Part shown: in pieces, positions 36,067-47,036 of the stretch
How the letters are laid out: every line of letters begins with the position of its first letter
Position numbering within the stretch: position 1 is the stretch's first letter
Assembly: GCA_013815685.1 (NCBI GenBank)
Contig: JACDFR010000020.1
Location: forward strand, 1-58,976
Length of the DNA stretch: 58,976 bases
Direction of reading: 5' to 3'
From: Ramlibacter sp.
GTDB taxonomy: Bacteria; Pseudomonadota; Gammaproteobacteria; Burkholderiales; Burkholderiaceae_C
Notes under the pieces: model-generated
What the model was told of the DNA's origin: nothing
Database searches by the model: none
The model's input: only the letters and a program-made list of their open reading frames with translations
Made by a program: the position numbers and the translations under genes

Positions 36067-36675
36067 GGGAGCGGCAGCATTAGGGATATCGTTGTCATTA
36101 TTGCAGTAGTGTCAGGTCAATCAAACCAAATTCACCTGTTGCGGATTGCGGCATTGGCGGCACATAGAATCGGCTGCAAGGCGCATGAAATCTCAGTTTT
36201 CACGAAGTGTAGCCCGAAGCACCGGGTCGCAAACTCCTTTTTGACACGATACGATCAGCACGTAGCTGACACGGGGCATCAGATTTGCGGCTTGACCGAG
36301 TTCTTGCTCGTGCCGCCGAATTTCTTGAAGCGCAGATGACGCTTGACCACTTGACGAACAATTCCACTTGGCAGCGGTTCTTGTACTAAGCAGCAATTGT
36401 CAGCGGCGGCTGCATCCATTGCTGCGCATTTTGATTTGCGCGTACGGATCGTCCCACCACGAACATATTCCCGCACTGTTCATGATCGGTAAAAAAAGCC
36501 AATTGCAGCGCCTGCAAAGGTCATTGTCCACAATACGGCTTATACATGGGAGCGATTCTCTGAGCAGTTGCCACGCGCGTCTTTCCCATGCAGGATTGGC
36601 AGGGAATTCTTCGGCTCACGCGAACAAGCTGCTCAAGGCCATCCTTTTGCGAAAACGACGTGAAGCACTATCGAA
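36067..36675. other. 609-bp gap between the MFS gene and the 3' end of guaA
   Basis: Several short open frames overlap here on both strands and none shows a recognisable domain or start signal. The position directly after the guaA 3' end, a known integration site for genomic islands, makes an eroded island edge possible. I found no second copy of the guaA end in the window. Confidence 0.45.
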
Positions 36676-38298
36676 TCATTCCCACTCGATCGTCGCGGGT
36701 GGCTTGCTGCTCACGTCATAGGTGACGCGATTGATCCCGCGCACCTCGTTGATGATGCGGCTTGAAACCTTTTTGAGCAGCGCATAAGGCAGCTCAGCCC
36801 AGTCGGCCGTCATGAAATCGCTGGTCTGCACGGCCCGCAGGGCCACCACGTAGTCGTAGGTGCGGCCATCGCCCATCACGCCCACGCTCTTGACCGGCAG
36901 GAACACGGTAAAGGCCTGGCTCGTGAGGTCGTACCAGCTCTTGCCGGAAGACGGTTCCTTGAAGTTGCGCAGTTCCTCGATGAAGATGGCATCCGCCCGG
37001 CGCAGCAAGTCGGCGTATTCCTTCTTCACCTCGCCCAGGATGCGCACGCCCAGGCCCGGGCCGGGGAATGGGTGGCGATAGACCATTTCGGGAGGCAGGC
37101 CGAGGGCCACGCCCAATTCGCGCACTTCGTCCTTGAACAGGTCACGCAACGGCTCGAGCAGTTTCAAACCCAGCTGCTCCGGCAATCCGCCCACGTTGTG
37201 GTGGCTCTTGATGGTGACGGCTTTCTTGCTCTTGGCGCCGCCCGATTCGATCACGTCAGGATAGATCGTGCCTTGCGCGAGCCACTTGGCGCCCTTGTGG
37301 GCCCCATCAAGCCCGGCCTTCAGGCGTGCCGCCTCGGCCTTGAACACTTCCACGAATTCGCGGCCAATGATCTTGCGCTTGGCTTCGGGGTCGTTGACGC
37401 CTGCAAGCTGTTCGAGGAATACCTCGCTGGCATCGACGCGGATCACCTTCGCGTGCAGCTTGCCTGCGAACATCTCCATGACCATGTCGCCCTCGTTCAA
37501 ACGCAGCAAGCCGTGATCCACGAAGACGCAGGTCAGCTGGTCGCCGATGGCGCGATGGATCAGGGCCGCGGCCACGGAGGAATCGACACCGCCCGACAGG
37601 CCGAGAATCACTTCCTCGTCACCGACCTGCCGACGGATGGCCTCCACCGCTTCGGCCACGTGGTCGCGCATGACCCAGTCGGGCCGCGCGCGGCAAATGT
37701 CGAGGACGAAACGCTCCAGGATCGCCCTGCCCTGCTGCGTGTGAGTCACTTCGGGGTGAAACTGCACGGCGTAGAACTTTCGCTCCTCGTCGGCCATGGC
37801 CGCAATCGGGCAGCTCTCGGTCGAGGCCATGAGCTTGAAGCCTGGGGGCAGTTCGGTCACCTTGTCGCCATGGCTCATCCAGACATTGAGCATGCCGTGG
37901 CCTTCGGTCGTCGTGAAGTCGGCGATGCCGCGCAACAGCGCGGTGTGGCCGCGCGCTCGCACCGCCGCAAAGCCGAACTCGCGCTTGTGGTGGCCCTCGA
38001 CCTTGCCGCCCAACTGGTGGGCCATGGTCTGCATCCCATAGCAGATGCCCAGCACCGGCACGCCGAGCTCGAACACCGCCTGGGGCGCCTTGTCGGTCGC
38101 GTCTTCATAAACACTGGCATGGCTGCCCGAGAGAATGACGCCCTTGAGGCCGCCCTGGGCGGCGTATTCGCGCACCCATTCGTCGGTCACGTCGCAAGGA
38201 TGAACTTCGGAAAAGACATGCGCTTCGCGCACACGGCGCGCGATCAGCTGGGTCACCTGGGAACCGAAATCGAGGATGAGGATCTTGTCGTGTTGCAT
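36676..38298 (-). CDS. guaA: GMP synthase (glutamine-hydrolysing)
   Basis: A 540-residue enzyme converting XMP to GMP. The glutamine amidotransferase half carries the nucleophile cysteine in [10 protein letters not shown] at about residue 87 and the histidine in [10 protein letters not shown]. The synthase half has the PP-loop [15 protein letters not shown] near 236-250, and HNVGGLPE and the C-terminal [18 protein letters not shown] follow. Full length. It lies 9 bp after guaB in the usual guaB-guaA operon. The 3' end is the side facing the non-core region to the left. Confidence 0.97.
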   Translation of the reverse strand: MQHDKILILDFGSQVTQLIARRVREAHVFSEVHPCDVTDEWVREYAAQGGLKGVILSGSHASVYEDATDKAPQAVFELGVPVLGICYGMQTMAHQLGGKVEGHHKREFGFAAVRARGHTALLRGIADFTTTEGHGMLNVWMSHGDKVTELPPGFKLMASTESCPIAAMADEERKFYAVQFHPEVTHTQQGRAILERFVLDICRARPDWVMRDHVAEAVEAIRRQVGDEEVILGLSGGVDSSVAAALIHRAIGDQLTCVFVDHGLLRLNEGDMVMEMFAGKLHAKVIRVDASEVFLEQLAGVNDPEAKRKIIGREFVEVFKAEAARLKAGLDGAHKGAKWLAQGTIYPDVIESGGAKSKKAVTIKSHHNVGGLPEQLGLKLLEPLRDLFKDEVRELGVALGLPPEMVYRHPFPGPGLGVRILGEVKKEYADLLRRADAIFIEELRNFKEPSSGKSWYDLTSQAFTVFLPVKSVGVMGDGRTYDYVVALRAVQTSDFMTADWAELPYALLKKVSSRIINEVRGINRVTYDVSSKPPATIEWE

Positions 38299-38307
38299 TG
38301 CTTCGGA

Positions 38308-39777
38308 TCAGTCCGCTCGGTAATTCGGCGCTTCCTTGGTGATCTGCACGTCGTGGACGTGGCTCTCCCGGATGCCCGCTGCGGTGATTTCAACGAATTC
38401 GGCCTTGCTGCGAAGTTCCTCGATGGTGGCGCATCCGCAGTAGCCCATGCTGGCACGCAGCCCGCCGGCCATCTGGAACACGATCGACACCAGCGACCCC
38501 TTGTACGGCACGCGCCCCTCTATGCCTTCGGGCACCAGCTTGTCCGCATTGGGGTTGCCTGTGGTGGCCTCCTGGAAATAACGGTCCGCACTGCCCTGCT
38601 GCATCGCGCCGATCGAACCCATGCCGCGATAGCTCTTGTAGCTGCGCCCCTGGTACAGGACGATTTCTCCCGGCGCCTCTTCGGTTCCCGCGAACATCCC
38701 GCCCATCATCACCGTATGCGCGCCGGCCGCAATCGCCTTGGAGATGTCGCCGGAATACCGGACGCCGCCGTCGGCAATCAGCGGCACGCCGCTGCCTTGC
38801 AATGCGGTGGCTACGTTGTCGATGGCCATGATCTGGGGCACGCCAACGCCCGCCACGATGCGGGTGGTGCATATCGAACCCGGCCCGATGCCGACCTTGA
38901 CCGCATCGGCGCCCGCCTCCACCAGCGCCAGGGCTGCGGCGCCGGTCGCGATATTTCCGCCGATCACGTCGACCTGGGGATAGTTCTGCTTGACCCAGCG
39001 CACGCGTTCGATCACCCCTTTGCTGTGGCCGTGCGCGGTGTCCACGACGATCGCGTCCACCCCCGCTTTGACCAGCGCCTCGACCCGCTCCTCGGTGCCC
39101 TCACCCACGCCTACCGCAGCGCCCACGCGCAGCCGGCCCGCGGTATCGCGCGCCGCATTGGGGAAACTGGTCTGCTTGGTGATGTCCTTGACCGTGATCA
39201 GGCCCTTGAGCTCGAAGGCATCGTTGATCACCAGCAGCCGCTCGAGCTTGTACTTGTTCAAGAGGGCTTTCGCCTCGGCGGGGCTCGTGCCCTCGCGCAC
39301 GGTGATGAGTTTTTCCCGGGGCGTCATGATCTGGCTGACCGGGACGTCGTAGCGGGTTTCGAATCGCAAGTCGCGCCCGGTGACGATGCCCGCCACCTTG
39401 CCGCCATCCACCACCGGAAAGCCCGAGATGCCCAGCTGCTCCTGCATGTCGATGACCTGCCGCACCGTATGTGTCGGTGTGATGATGACCGGATCGCGCA
39501 GCACGCCCGACTCGTAGCGCTTGACCCGGGCCACTTCCGCGGCCTGCTGCCTGGCGGTCAGATTCTTGTGGACGATACCCATGCCGCCTTCCTGCGCGAT
39601 GGCGATCGCCAGGCGCGCTTCGGTCACGGTGTCCATCGCGGCGGACACCAGCGGCAGGTTCAGCGTGATGTTGCGGGAGAGCCGCGTTGCCAGGGAGGTG
39701 TCTTTGGGCAGCACCTGGGAAAAGGCCGGCACCAGAAGCACATCGTCGAAGGTGAGGGCTTTACCTAAGAGGCGCAT
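38308..39777 (-). CDS. guaB: inosine-5'-monophosphate dehydrogenase
   Basis: A 489-residue enzyme oxidising IMP to XMP with NAD, the first committed step to GMP. The start at 39777 gives [20 protein letters not shown], the usual N-terminus; upstream in-frame sequence is derived from an intergenic repeat. Two CBS domains occupy about residues 95-210 ([30 protein letters not shown]). The catalytic cysteine lies in [15 protein letters not shown], and the flap is [18 protein letters not shown]. guaA follows after 9 bp. Confidence 0.97.
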   Translation of the reverse strand: MRLLGKALTFDDVLLVPAFSQVLPKDTSLATRLSRNITLNLPLVSAAMDTVTEARLAIAIAQEGGMGIVHKNLTARQQAAEVARVKRYESGVLRDPVIITPTHTVRQVIDMQEQLGISGFPVVDGGKVAGIVTGRDLRFETRYDVPVSQIMTPREKLITVREGTSPAEAKALLNKYKLERLLVINDAFELKGLITVKDITKQTSFPNAARDTAGRLRVGAAVGVGEGTEERVEALVKAGVDAIVVDTAHGHSKGVIERVRWVKQNYPQVDVIGGNIATGAAALALVEAGADAVKVGIGPGSICTTRIVAGVGVPQIMAIDNVATALQGSGVPLIADGGVRYSGDISKAIAAGAHTVMMGGMFAGTEEAPGEIVLYQGRSYKSYRGMGSIGAMQQGSADRYFQEATTGNPNADKLVPEGIEGRVPYKGSLVSIVFQMAGGLRASMGYCGCATIEELRSKAEFVEITAAGIRESHVHDVQITKEAPNYRAD

Positions 39778-39796
39778 ATCGGCCTCCGCAGTGCCG

Positions 39797-39855
39797 CCTC
39801 GACGAAAGCGCCCTCGGGGGGCAGCGAAAGCAGTTGAGCGTGGGGGCTCTTCATC
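39797..39855. repeat. GC-rich dispersed repeat, copy 1
   Basis: The segment contains GCGCCCTCGGGGGGCAGCGA and, 21 bp on, a GTGGGGGCTCTTCAT arm. It shares CCCTCGGGGGGCAG and CGTGGGGG with the copy at 46553-46615. It lies directly upstream of guaB. Repeats of this kind are frequent in Comamonadaceae genomes as I recall them. Confidence 0.6.
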
Positions 39856-39996
39856 GGAAAGCTCCAAAAGACGGATTGTACTCGTGGCCCCCTAGTACTT
39901 ACCCTGTGACGCAGCGAGCACGAGATAGTGACGTAGTGCCAACGGAAGGCACGGGCGGGCTGGCGCGTCCTGACACAGCAGCGCTACACTCGCGCA

Positions 39997-40515
39997 ATGA
40001 AACTGCTGCGCCTCACCTTGATCGGCCTCGCATGTGCCCTGCCCGCAATCTGCCTTGCCCAATGGCAGTGGGTCGACAAGGACGGCCGCAAGGTCTATAG
40101 CGACCAGGCTCCTCCCGCCGGCACTCCTGCCAAAAACATCCTGCGCCAGCCGGGCGTGAGGGGGACTCCGGTGTCGGCGGAGGTACCCGAGACCGCGAAG
40201 GTCCCGGCAAGCGCGCCAGCTGCAGCCAGCGCGCCCAAATTGAGCGGCAAGGACAAGCAGCTGGAAGACAAGAAAAAGCAGGCGGAAGCGGCGGAAGCGG
40301 AAAAGAAGAAGGCCGACGAAGAGCAGCTCGCCAGGGCGCGCGCCGATAACTGCGCCCGCGCCAGGCGCGCGAAGACGGGTATCGACTCCGGCGTGCGCAT
40401 CGCCCGTACCAACGACAAGGGCGAGCGCGAAATCATGGACGACGCAGCACGTGCCGCCGAAGCGAAGCGGCTGGACGCCGTGATTGCCGTCGATTGCAAG
40501 CAGGCCGGCGGCTAG
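39997..40515 (+). CDS. DUF4124-domain periplasmic protein
   Basis: A 172-residue secreted protein. A signal peptide (LLRLTLIGLACALPAICLA) is followed by the DUF4124 core QWQWVDKDGRKVYSDQAPPAGTP. An Ala/Pro linker, a Lys/Glu/Ala-rich coiled-coil stretch (about 85-115) and NCARARRAKTGIDSGVRIAR follow. Function is unknown. The gene is a stable neighbour of guaB in many Burkholderiales. Its stop is convergent with, and shares bases with, that of rnfH. Confidence 0.85.
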   Translation: MKLLRLTLIGLACALPAICLAQWQWVDKDGRKVYSDQAPPAGTPAKNILRQPGVRGTPVSAEVPETAKVPASAPAAASAPKLSGKDKQLEDKKKQAEAAEAEKKKADEEQLARARADNCARARRAKTGIDSGVRIARTNDKGEREIMDDAARAAEAKRLDAVIAVDCKQAGG

Positions 40516-40838
40516 GGCTTGCGGGCAAACAAGCCTGCGGCGCGCACGCCCTGCCTGCGAAACCGCTCGCGGCGAGCCAGTTTCGGATCCACTTCCAACG
40601 GCCGGTAAACCTCGACCCGGTCGCGCTCACGCACCTGTTGGTCCAGGCGGGCCTTGCGCCCCCAGATACCCACGGCAACCTCGCGCATGTCCACCTCTGG
40701 CGCCGCCGCGGCAAAACCACTCGACTGCAGCGCCCGCAGCACAGTGGCGCCCGCGGGAAGTACAACGACCCACTCGAGCATCTGGCGCGGCGCCGGGGAA
40801 TACAGCACGCTCACCTGTATGCCGGCGGCTTCAGCCAT
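40512..40838 (-). CDS. rnfH: RnfH-family ubiquitin-like protein
   Basis: A 108-residue protein of the RnfH family (beta-grasp, UPF0125). It shows VSVLYSPAPRQMLEWVVVLPAG at the start, AVGIWGRKARLDQQVRERDRVEVYRPLEVDPK and a basic tail (RRERFRRQGV). It is usually found next to ratA and smpB, as here. It overlaps the end of ratA by 8 bp, indicating translational coupling. The molecular role is unclear; RnfH has been linked with the Rnf complex and, with RatA, proposed as a toxin-antitoxin-like pair. Confidence 0.9.
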   Translation of the reverse strand: MAEAAGIQVSVLYSPAPRQMLEWVVVLPAGATVLRALQSSGFAAAAPEVDMREVAVGIWGRKARLDQQVRERDRVEVYRPLEVDPKLARRERFRRQGVRAAGLFARKP

Positions 40839-41274
40839 AGACCTGCTCCGCCCGCTTCACGAACGCATCGACGAGGCTGCCTGCGATCTTGTCGAACACG
40901 GGTCCGACCAGCGCGCCCAGCGCGGCGCTCTGGAAGCCATAGTGCAGTTCCAGTTCGACCTTGCACGCGCGCTGCGGCCCCTCGCCCTCTAGCGGAAGGA
41001 ATTTCCATTGCCCGTCCAGCCGCGAGAACGGTCCTTCGACCAGCTTCATGCTCACCTGGCGGCCAGGCAGGTGCTCGTTGCGGGTCTTGAAAACCTGGTG
41101 GATACCCCCGAAAGCAATGCCTATTTCGGCCTTCATCCCATGAGCGTCCTGCTCCAGCACGGCCGCTCGATCGCACCAGGGCAGAAATTCGGGATAACGG
41201 GCCACGTCGACGACAAGGGCGAACATTTCGTCGGCGCTGTACCAGATGAGGACGGACTTGTGGACGGTTTTCAT
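40831..41274 (-). CDS. ratA: RatA/Coq10-type START-domain protein
   Basis: A 147-residue START-fold protein, with the start placed at 41274 (MKTVHKSVLIWYSADEMFALV). Further signatures are VARYPEFLPWCDRA, RLDGQWKFLPL, ELELHYGFQSAALGALVGPVFDKIA and a closing SLVDAFVKRAEQVYG. RatA in E. coli inhibits 70S ribosome assembly, while homologous Coq10 proteins bind ubiquinone. It is coupled to rnfH by an 8-bp overlap. smpB diverges 57 bp away. Confidence 0.93.
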   Translation of the reverse strand: MKTVHKSVLIWYSADEMFALVVDVARYPEFLPWCDRAAVLEQDAHGMKAEIGIAFGGIHQVFKTRNEHLPGRQVSMKLVEGPFSRLDGQWKFLPLEGEGPQRACKVELELHYGFQSAALGALVGPVFDKIAGSLVDAFVKRAEQVYG

Positions 41275-41331
41275 AGAGAATGCGGGGCCGCGAGGCATTG
41301 TAGATACGGTCGCGCACCCCATTTGTAATCC

Positions 41332-41805
41332 ATGGCCAAGAAACCCGAAACCGCGAGCCGGATCGCCGATAACAAGAAAGCGGCCTACAACTACTTTTTC
41401 GAAGAGAAATTCGAGGCCGGGATGGTGCTGCAGGGCTGGGAAGTGAAGGCCTTGCGCGAAGGCAAGGTACAGCTCACCGACGGCTATGTGGTGGTCAAGG
41501 GGGGCGAGTTATTCGTCATCGGCTGCCAGATCAATCCGCTCAACACTGCATCGACCCACGTCAGCCCGGATGCGGTACGCACGAAGAAGCTGCTGATGCA
41601 CAAGGATGAAATCCGGCGCCTGATAGGCAAGGTCGAGCAGAAGGGCTACACGCTGGTGCCGCTCAACCTTCACTGGAAGGACGGCAAGGTGAAATGCGAG
41701 ATCGCCCTTGCCAAGGGCAAGGCAGAGCACGACAAACGCGACACCATCAAGGACCGCGAGGGCAAGCGCGAGGTCGAGCGTGCCATGAAGGGCCGCAACC
41801 GCTAG
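41332..41805 (+). CDS. smpB: SsrA-binding protein SmpB
   Basis: A 157-residue RNA-binding protein that delivers tmRNA to stalled ribosomes. The characteristic stretches are [32 protein letters not shown] (in part), [24 protein letters not shown] and the C-terminal tail rich in Lys/Arg ([20 protein letters not shown]), which enters the decoding centre. Full length. The 3' end overlaps the convergent CoA-hydrolase gene by 4 bp. Confidence 0.97.
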   Translation: MAKKPETASRIADNKKAAYNYFFEEKFEAGMVLQGWEVKALREGKVQLTDGYVVVKGGELFVIGCQINPLNTASTHVSPDAVRTKKLLMHKDEIRRLIGKVEQKGYTLVPLNLHWKDGKVKCEIALAKGKAEHDKRDTIKDREGKREVERAMKGRNR

Positions 41806-42890
41806 CGAAGATGGCGCAGCGGGTGAGCGTGAGCCGGCCAGGGACTCTCGAAAAACCGCTGCACGATCTCGTGCGGTACCTCTTCGATACGGGCCGGGCT
41901 CCATCGGGGGCTGAGGTCCTTGTCCACGGCAAGGGCCCGGATGCCTTCCACAGTCTCGCTGGCGGCGCCGGCCCGAAGGTGGAAAGAATGCCGAACCAGG
42001 ACGCGCTCCATGCGCAGTTCGTCGGCCAGCTCCATTTGCCGGCCCCGGCGTATCTGCTCCAGCACCACGTGCAGCATCAAAGGCGACCGCTTGCGCAGCA
42101 CTGCGGCGGTTTCGCTCGCCCAGGCAGACTGGTCTGCTTCCAGTGCGCCGACGATGCCCTTGACCGTCTCGAGGGAAAAAAATTGGTCTACCGCAGGCTG
42201 CTGGCTGATAAGGCCGGACCCTGCAGGAGGATGAGGGATCCTGGAGTCCAACTCGGCCACCGCAGCCCATCCGCGCTGCGCAAGATCGGCCCACAGCATC
42301 TCCAGCCGGGCTGATGGCACGAAGACGTCAGCCAGCCCGAGCTGCCGCGCATCGATGCCGCCGATCACCTGTCCGGTCAGGGCCAGATACTCGCCGAATC
42401 GTCCGGGACAGCGGCTGAGAAAGTAACCACCGCCCACGTCGGGGAACAGCCCGATATTGGTTTCGGGCATCGCCATCCTGGTGCGCTCGGTGACGATTCG
42501 CAGGCAGCTACCGTCGCGGGTGTGCCCCGAGATACCCATGCCGCCACCCATCACGATGCCATCGAGAAATGCGGCGTAAGGCTTCGAATACCGGTGAATC
42601 ATGTGGTTGAGGCTGTATTCCTCGGTAAAAAAGTCTTCCAGGCGGGGATCGCCCACGAGCGCTGCCTGGTGGAAAAAGCGGATATCTCCACCCGCGCAGA
42701 AGGCCCCGAACGGGCTTTCCTTTCCCTGGCCCCGGATCGCCACGGCTTCGACCTTCGGATCGTGCTCCCACGCCATCAGTATCGCCGTGAGGTCCCGAAC
42801 CATCGAAAGCGTCAGCGCATTGAGCGCCTTGGGCCGGTGAAGCGTGATCTGTCCCACGCCCGCATGCACGTCCGCCAGGATTTCACTCAT
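41802..42890 (-). CDS. enoyl-CoA hydratase/isomerase family protein, 3-hydroxyisobutyryl-CoA hydrolase-like
   Basis: A 362-residue crotonase-fold enzyme. The start at 42890 has GGAGG 8 bp upstream. The oxyanion-hole regions are [14 protein letters not shown] and [18 protein letters not shown], and [26 protein letters not shown] follows. The length and the ECH_2-type C-terminal part fit 3-hydroxyisobutyryl-CoA hydrolase of valine breakdown better than a plain hydratase. The start overlaps the stop of the DMT transporter gene (ATGA at 42887-42890), so the two are co-translated. Confidence 0.88.
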   Translation of the reverse strand: MSEILADVHAGVGQITLHRPKALNALTLSMVRDLTAILMAWEHDPKVEAVAIRGQGKESPFGAFCAGGDIRFFHQAALVGDPRLEDFFTEEYSLNHMIHRYSKPYAAFLDGIVMGGGMGISGHTRDGSCLRIVTERTRMAMPETNIGLFPDVGGGYFLSRCPGRFGEYLALTGQVIGGIDARQLGLADVFVPSARLEMLWADLAQRGWAAVAELDSRIPHPPAGSGLISQQPAVDQFFSLETVKGIVGALEADQSAWASETAAVLRKRSPLMLHVVLEQIRRGRQMELADELRMERVLVRHSFHLRAGAASETVEGIRALAVDKDLSPRWSPARIEEVPHEIVQRFFESPWPAHAHPLRHLR

Positions 42891-43759
42891 GCTCTTTGCC
42901 TCCATCCCACAAGCTCATTGGCCATCAGGGCACCGATCACCAGCGCGCCGCCGGCCAGCACCGTCTGGCTGGGCACCTCATTGGCCCCTACCCACGCCAG
43001 CAGAATACCGAAGATCGCTTCCAGCGAGCACAGCAGCGCAATTTCGGGCGCTTTCAGCACGCGTGCGCAAACCACCGACAGCGCGCAGGGAATGGCGAGC
43101 TGGACGAGCCCCAGCAGCGCGAGCAATCCGACATCATGGCCGGAGGCTTGAAATGGCATCGCCAGCGGCAGCGTGGTCAACGACGAGATCACGGCCCCCA
43201 CCAGTACCGCCGGCACGAGGTCGATGTTCAGGCCACGCGACTGCGATCGCTGAACCACGGTCCAGTTGACGGCGCTGGCCAGCGGCACGCAAAACGCAAC
43301 CAGGGTGCCGGCGACCTGCCCGCCGGATATCTGGCTGGCATACATGTAGGCGATGCCCGCTCCGGCGACAAGGATGGCGATCCCGGTGCGCATGGGAATG
43401 CGGTAGCCGATGAAGACGCGGGCGAGCAGCGCCGTGATAAACGGCGTGGCCGCCATGGTGACCAGCACATTGGCGACGCTCGTGAGGGTCAAGGCCACCA
43501 TGAAGGCGGTGAACATGAAGCTCCAGCACACGCCCGACACCCACAGCGCCACGCCGCCGCGCCGGATCTTGGCGAAGACCTCGCGCCCCTGGAAAAACGG
43601 CAATATCACGAGCAGCGACAGCACGGTGAAAAAGCTACGCCAGAACGTGATCTCGAAGCTCTGCGCATGCTCGAGCTGGCGCGTGACGACTCCCGCGATC
43701 GACCACATCAGGGTGACGGCGACCATCAGGAAGACCGCCTTGGTGTGGGTGAGTTTCAT
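42887..43759 (-). CDS. EamA/DMT-family transporter
   Basis: A 290-residue inner-membrane protein with about ten hydrophobic spans in two EamA repeats. Segments include MVAVTLMWSIAGVVTRQLEH, VCWSFMFTAFMVALTLTSVANV, FITALLARVFIGYRIPMRTG and the second-repeat ending LEAIFGILLAWVGANEVPSQ. The family exports metabolites such as amino acids; the substrate is unknown. It starts 4 bp downstream of typA and overlaps the crotonase gene start. Confidence 0.9.
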   Translation of the reverse strand: MKLTHTKAVFLMVAVTLMWSIAGVVTRQLEHAQSFEITFWRSFFTVLSLLVILPFFQGREVFAKIRRGGVALWVSGVCWSFMFTAFMVALTLTSVANVLVTMAATPFITALLARVFIGYRIPMRTGIAILVAGAGIAYMYASQISGGQVAGTLVAFCVPLASAVNWTVVQRSQSRGLNIDLVPAVLVGAVISSLTTLPLAMPFQASGHDVGLLALLGLVQLAIPCALSVVCARVLKAPEIALLCSLEAIFGILLAWVGANEVPSQTVLAGGALVIGALMANELVGWRQRA

Positions 43760-43763
43760 GCTC

Positions 43764-45593
43764 TCAGGCGGCGCGCAACGAGCGCTTGCGCTCGTGTTCC
43801 TTCAAAAAGCGCTTGCGAAGGCGAACGCTCTTGGGCGTGATCTCGACCAGTTCGTCTTCCTCGATGAACTCGACGCCGTATTCGAGCGTGAGCTCGATCG
43901 GCGGCGTGATCTTGATCGCGTCCTCCTTGCCCGAAACCCGGAAGTTGGTCAGCTGCTTGGTGCGCGTTGCGTTGACGACGAGATCGTTGTCGCGGCTATG
44001 GATGCCCACAATCATCCCCTCGTACACCGGGTCGTTGGCCCTCACGAACATGCGGCCGCGATCGTCCAGCTTGCCCAGGGCGTAAGTGAAGATTTCACCG
44101 TCGTCCATGGAAATCAGCACGCCGTTCTTGCGGCTGGCGATCTCGCCCTTGTAGGCCTCGTAGCTGTCGAAGATGTTGGAGATGAGGCCCGAGCCGCGCG
44201 TCAGGTTGAGGAACTCGTTTGTGAAGCCGATCAGGCCGCGCGCGGGGATGCGGTATTCCAGGCGCACGCGGCCTCGTCCGTCCGGTTCCATGTTGACCAG
44301 CTCTCCCTTGCGCTCGCCCAGTGCTTGCATCACGCCGCCCTGGTGCTGGTCTTCGATGTCGGCAGTCACCAGTTCGATTGGCTCGTGGCGCGAGCCGCCC
44401 ACGTCCTTAAACACCACGCGCGGCTTGGACACCGCCAGTTCGTAGCCTTCGCGGCGCATGTTCTCCAGCAGGATGGTGAGGTGCAGTTCGCCCCGGCCCA
44501 TGACCTCGAAGATACCTTCCTCGCCGGTTTCCTTTACGCGCAGCGCCACGTTCGACTGCAGTTCTTTTTGAAGGCGATCCCATATCTGGCGACTGGTCAC
44601 GAACTTTCCTTCGCGTCCCGCCAGCGGAGAGGTGTTGACGCAGAAGTTCATGGTGAGGGTCGGCTCGTCGACCTTGAGCATCGGCAGTGGCGCCGGATCG
44701 AGCGGGTCGGTGACCGTGACGCCAATGCCGATGTCGCCGATGCCGTTGATCAGTACGATGTCGCCCGGGCCGGCTTCAGTCACCTGCACGCGGTCCAGCC
44801 CCTGGAATGTGAGCACCTGGTTGACCCGGCCCTTGATGGACTTTCCGTCCGGACCATCCATCACCACGACGTCCATCATGGGCTTGATGGTGCCGGCATT
44901 GATGCGGCCGACGCCGATGCGGCCCACAAAGCTCGAAAAGTCGATGGCCGAAATCTGCAGCTGCAGCGGCGCCTGCGGATCGCCCTCATGGGGCGGCACG
45001 TGCTGGAGGACGGTATTGAACAGCGCCGACATGTCGGGCCCCCACTGCTCCCCCGGCTCGCCCTCCTCCATCGAGGTCCAGCCGTTGATGCCCGAGGCGT
45101 AGACCACGGGGAAATCCAGCTGATCGTCGGTGGCGCCGAGCTTGTCGAACAGGTCGAAAGCGGCGTTGACCACGTGCTGGGGCCGCGCGCCGGGCTTGTC
45201 GACCTTGTTCACCACCAGGATGGGCCGCAGGCCCAGGGCCAGCGCCTTCTTGGTCACGAAGCGTGTCTGGGGCATCGGCCCTTCCTGCGCGTCGATCAGC
45301 AGCACCACGCCGTCGACCATCGACAGGGCGCGTTCCACCTCGCCCCCGAAGTCGGCGTGGCCCGGGGTGTCCACGATGTTGATGTGCGTGCCTTGCCAGC
45401 TCACGGCGCAGTTCTTCGCCAGGATCGTGATGCCACGCTCCCGTTCGATGGCGTTGTTGTCCATCACGGTGTCGACGACTTTCTCGTGGTCGGCAAAGGT
45501 GCCGGACTGGCGCAGCAGCTGGTCGACCATGGTGGTCTTGCCATGGTCCACGTGGGCGATGATGGCGATATTGCGGATTTGCTTGTTGGTCAT
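43764..45593 (-). CDS. typA: translational GTPase TypA/BipA
   Basis: A 609-residue ribosome-binding GTPase, with the start placed at [19 protein letters not shown]. The G motifs are [11 protein letters not shown] (G1), ERERGITI (G2 region), [16 protein letters not shown] (G3) and [12 protein letters not shown] (G4). The EF-G-like and TypA-specific C-terminal domains follow (YAHSRxND-type region [13 protein letters not shown]). The start overlaps the truB stop (ATGA at 45590-45593), so it belongs to the nusA-infB transcription unit. Confidence 0.96.
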   Translation of the reverse strand: MTNKQIRNIAIIAHVDHGKTTMVDQLLRQSGTFADHEKVVDTVMDNNAIERERGITILAKNCAVSWQGTHINIVDTPGHADFGGEVERALSMVDGVVLLIDAQEGPMPQTRFVTKKALALGLRPILVVNKVDKPGARPQHVVNAAFDLFDKLGATDDQLDFPVVYASGINGWTSMEEGEPGEQWGPDMSALFNTVLQHVPPHEGDPQAPLQLQISAIDFSSFVGRIGVGRINAGTIKPMMDVVVMDGPDGKSIKGRVNQVLTFQGLDRVQVTEAGPGDIVLINGIGDIGIGVTVTDPLDPAPLPMLKVDEPTLTMNFCVNTSPLAGREGKFVTSRQIWDRLQKELQSNVALRVKETGEEGIFEVMGRGELHLTILLENMRREGYELAVSKPRVVFKDVGGSRHEPIELVTADIEDQHQGGVMQALGERKGELVNMEPDGRGRVRLEYRIPARGLIGFTNEFLNLTRGSGLISNIFDSYEAYKGEIASRKNGVLISMDDGEIFTYALGKLDDRGRMFVRANDPVYEGMIVGIHSRDNDLVVNATRTKQLTNFRVSGKEDAIKITPPIELTLEYGVEFIEEDELVEITPKSVRLRKRFLKEHERKRSLRAA

Positions 45594-46534
45594 AGGTTGC
45601 TTTCCAAAATCTGTGCGACTTCCGGCGGGCTCAGCAGCCGACCGGGGATGAGTTCGCCGCCCTTGACGTGGGCCGTGCCGAGCAGTGCCCGGGGGTGTTC
45701 GCCGAATACGGCAATGTGCTCGTTGTCCTGCCAGCTGCCGCGGCGGCGCAGGCCGCTCAGGAAACGGCCGGCATTGTCGATATCGAGCGTAAGCACGGTG
45801 TGGCCGGGCAGGAGCGAGTCGACGGGCTTGAGTCGGCTCACTCGCTCCTGTTCGCCCAGGGCCTCCAGCTCGTCCAGCGTGATGCACCCGGACAAGTCGA
45901 AATGGCCCGCCGCGATGCGGCGCAAGGACGTCAGATGCCCACCGCAGCCCAGTGCCTCGCCGATGTCCTCGCCGAGCGTGCGAATGTAGGTACCCTTGCT
46001 GACCTTGGCCACCAGCTTCAGTTCGTTCTTGCCGTCGGCAAAGGCGAGATCCAGCGACCAGACCACCACGTCGCGAGCCTGCCGCTCGACCTGTTCCCCT
46101 GCGCGGGCGTACTCATAGAGCGCCTTGCCATCCTTCTTCAAGGCGCTGTGCATGGGCGGCATCTGCCGGATCGCGCCGGTGAACTGTGCGGCCACCTCGG
46201 CCAGGCGCGCCACGGCAATGGCTGGGACGGGACGCTCCTGGACGACGTCGCCCTCGGCATCGGCAGTGGAAGTCTTGACCCCGAGCCGCACCGTCGCCTC
46301 GTATGTCTTGTCGGCGTCCAGCTGCAGCTGGCTGAACTTCGTCGCGGCCCCGAAGCACAGCGGGAGCACGCCGGTGGCAAGTGGATCGAGCGTGCCCGTA
46401 TGCCCGGCCTTTTCGGCGCGCAGCAGCCACTTGCATTTCTGCAGTGCGTTATTGCTGGAAAGACCCAGCGGCTTGTCGAGCAGCAACACCCCATGCACAG
46501 GGCGCCGCTGCACCCTGGTGCGTGGCGCGTTCAT
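45590..46534 (-). CDS. truB: tRNA pseudouridine55 synthase
   Basis: A 314-residue enzyme that modifies U55 in the T-loop of tRNAs. The start is placed at 46534 ([24 protein letters not shown]), because the in-frame sequence upstream is encoded by a dispersed repeat. The catalytic aspartate lies in [11 protein letters not shown], followed by [33 protein letters not shown] and [13 protein letters not shown]. The PUA-like end follows. It lies between rbfA and typA in the ribosome-biogenesis operon. Confidence 0.96.
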   Translation of the reverse strand: MNAPRTRVQRRPVHGVLLLDKPLGLSSNNALQKCKWLLRAEKAGHTGTLDPLATGVLPLCFGAATKFSQLQLDADKTYEATVRLGVKTSTADAEGDVVQERPVPAIAVARLAEVAAQFTGAIRQMPPMHSALKKDGKALYEYARAGEQVERQARDVVVWSLDLAFADGKNELKLVAKVSKGTYIRTLGEDIGEALGCGGHLTSLRRIAAGHFDLSGCITLDELEALGEQERVSRLKPVDSLLPGHTVLTLDIDNAGRFLSGLRRRGSWQDNEHIAVFGEHPRALLGTAHVKGGELIPGRLLSPPEVAQILESNL

Positions 46535-46552
46535 GGCGGTGCCGGGCCGTCC

Positions 46553-46615
46553 CAAACCGCCGTGCGCCCCCTCGGGGGGCAGTGCAGCGGCGAAGCCGCA
46601 AACGTGGGGGTCCAC
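46553..46615. repeat. GC-rich dispersed repeat, copy 2
   Basis: The segment contains GCGCCCCCTCGGGGGGCAG, an AGCGGCGAAGCCG stretch, and AACGTGGGGG 12 bp further. It shares the CCCTCGGGGGGCAG and CGTGGGGG cores with the copy at 39797-39855. It fills the rbfA-truB gap. Confidence 0.6.
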
Positions 46616-46619
46616 ATCT

Positions 46620-46991
46620 TCAGTCTTCTTTTGCGCGCGAGGAGACCGCCTTGGCGATCAAGGCATTCATGTCGGCCGCGCGCTCGGTCGTGCGATCGAA
46701 CTGGAAGTGGAGCGTCGGCACGGTGTGAATGTGCAGGCGCTTGAAAAGTCCGTTGCGCAGGAAGCCGGCCGCCTGGTTAAGCGCTTCTTCGCATTCCTTC
46801 GGGTCGCCGACCAGCACACTGAAGAAAATCTTCGCGTGGGCGTAATCCGGCGTGACCTCGACTGCCTGGATGGTGACCATCCCCACTCGCGGGTCCTTCA
46901 GTTCACGCGCGATCAGCTCCGTCAGATCGCGCTGGATCTGATCGGCGACCTTGAAGGCGCGGTTGGGGGTGGCGGATTTCCTTGCAGGCAT
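46620..46991 (-). CDS. rbfA: ribosome-binding factor A
   Basis: A 123-residue KH-like protein needed for 16S rRNA maturation at the 5' end of the 30S subunit. The start at 46991 gives [21 protein letters not shown]. Further signatures are [35 protein letters not shown] and the closing [24 protein letters not shown]. It lies between infB (115 bp upstream) and truB. Confidence 0.95.
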   Translation of the reverse strand: MPARKSATPNRAFKVADQIQRDLTELIARELKDPRVGMVTIQAVEVTPDYAHAKIFFSVLVGDPKECEEALNQAAGFLRNGLFKRLHIHTVPTLHFQFDRTTERAADMNALIAKAVSSRAKED

Positions 46992-47036
46992 GGCAATAAC
47001 ATTCGCTGCGTCACGAGGCCGGGATGCCGGGTCGGC

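Noticed and set aside
36279..36476. Minus-strand frame ending in a basic segment, considered as a transposase remnant
   Set aside because: The basic stretch is too short and matches no family I can name.
36660..36720. Attachment-site repeat at the guaA 3' end
   Set aside because: No second copy of the terminal guaA bases was found in the window and no integrase is present, so an att site is not annotated.
37072..39768. Very long plus-strand open frame opposite guaA and guaB
   Set aside because: It spans two unmistakable housekeeping genes on the other strand. Long antisense frames are expected at this GC content.
43410..45989. Long plus-strand open frame opposite the DMT transporter gene and typA
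   Set aside because: Antisense shadow of strongly conserved genes.
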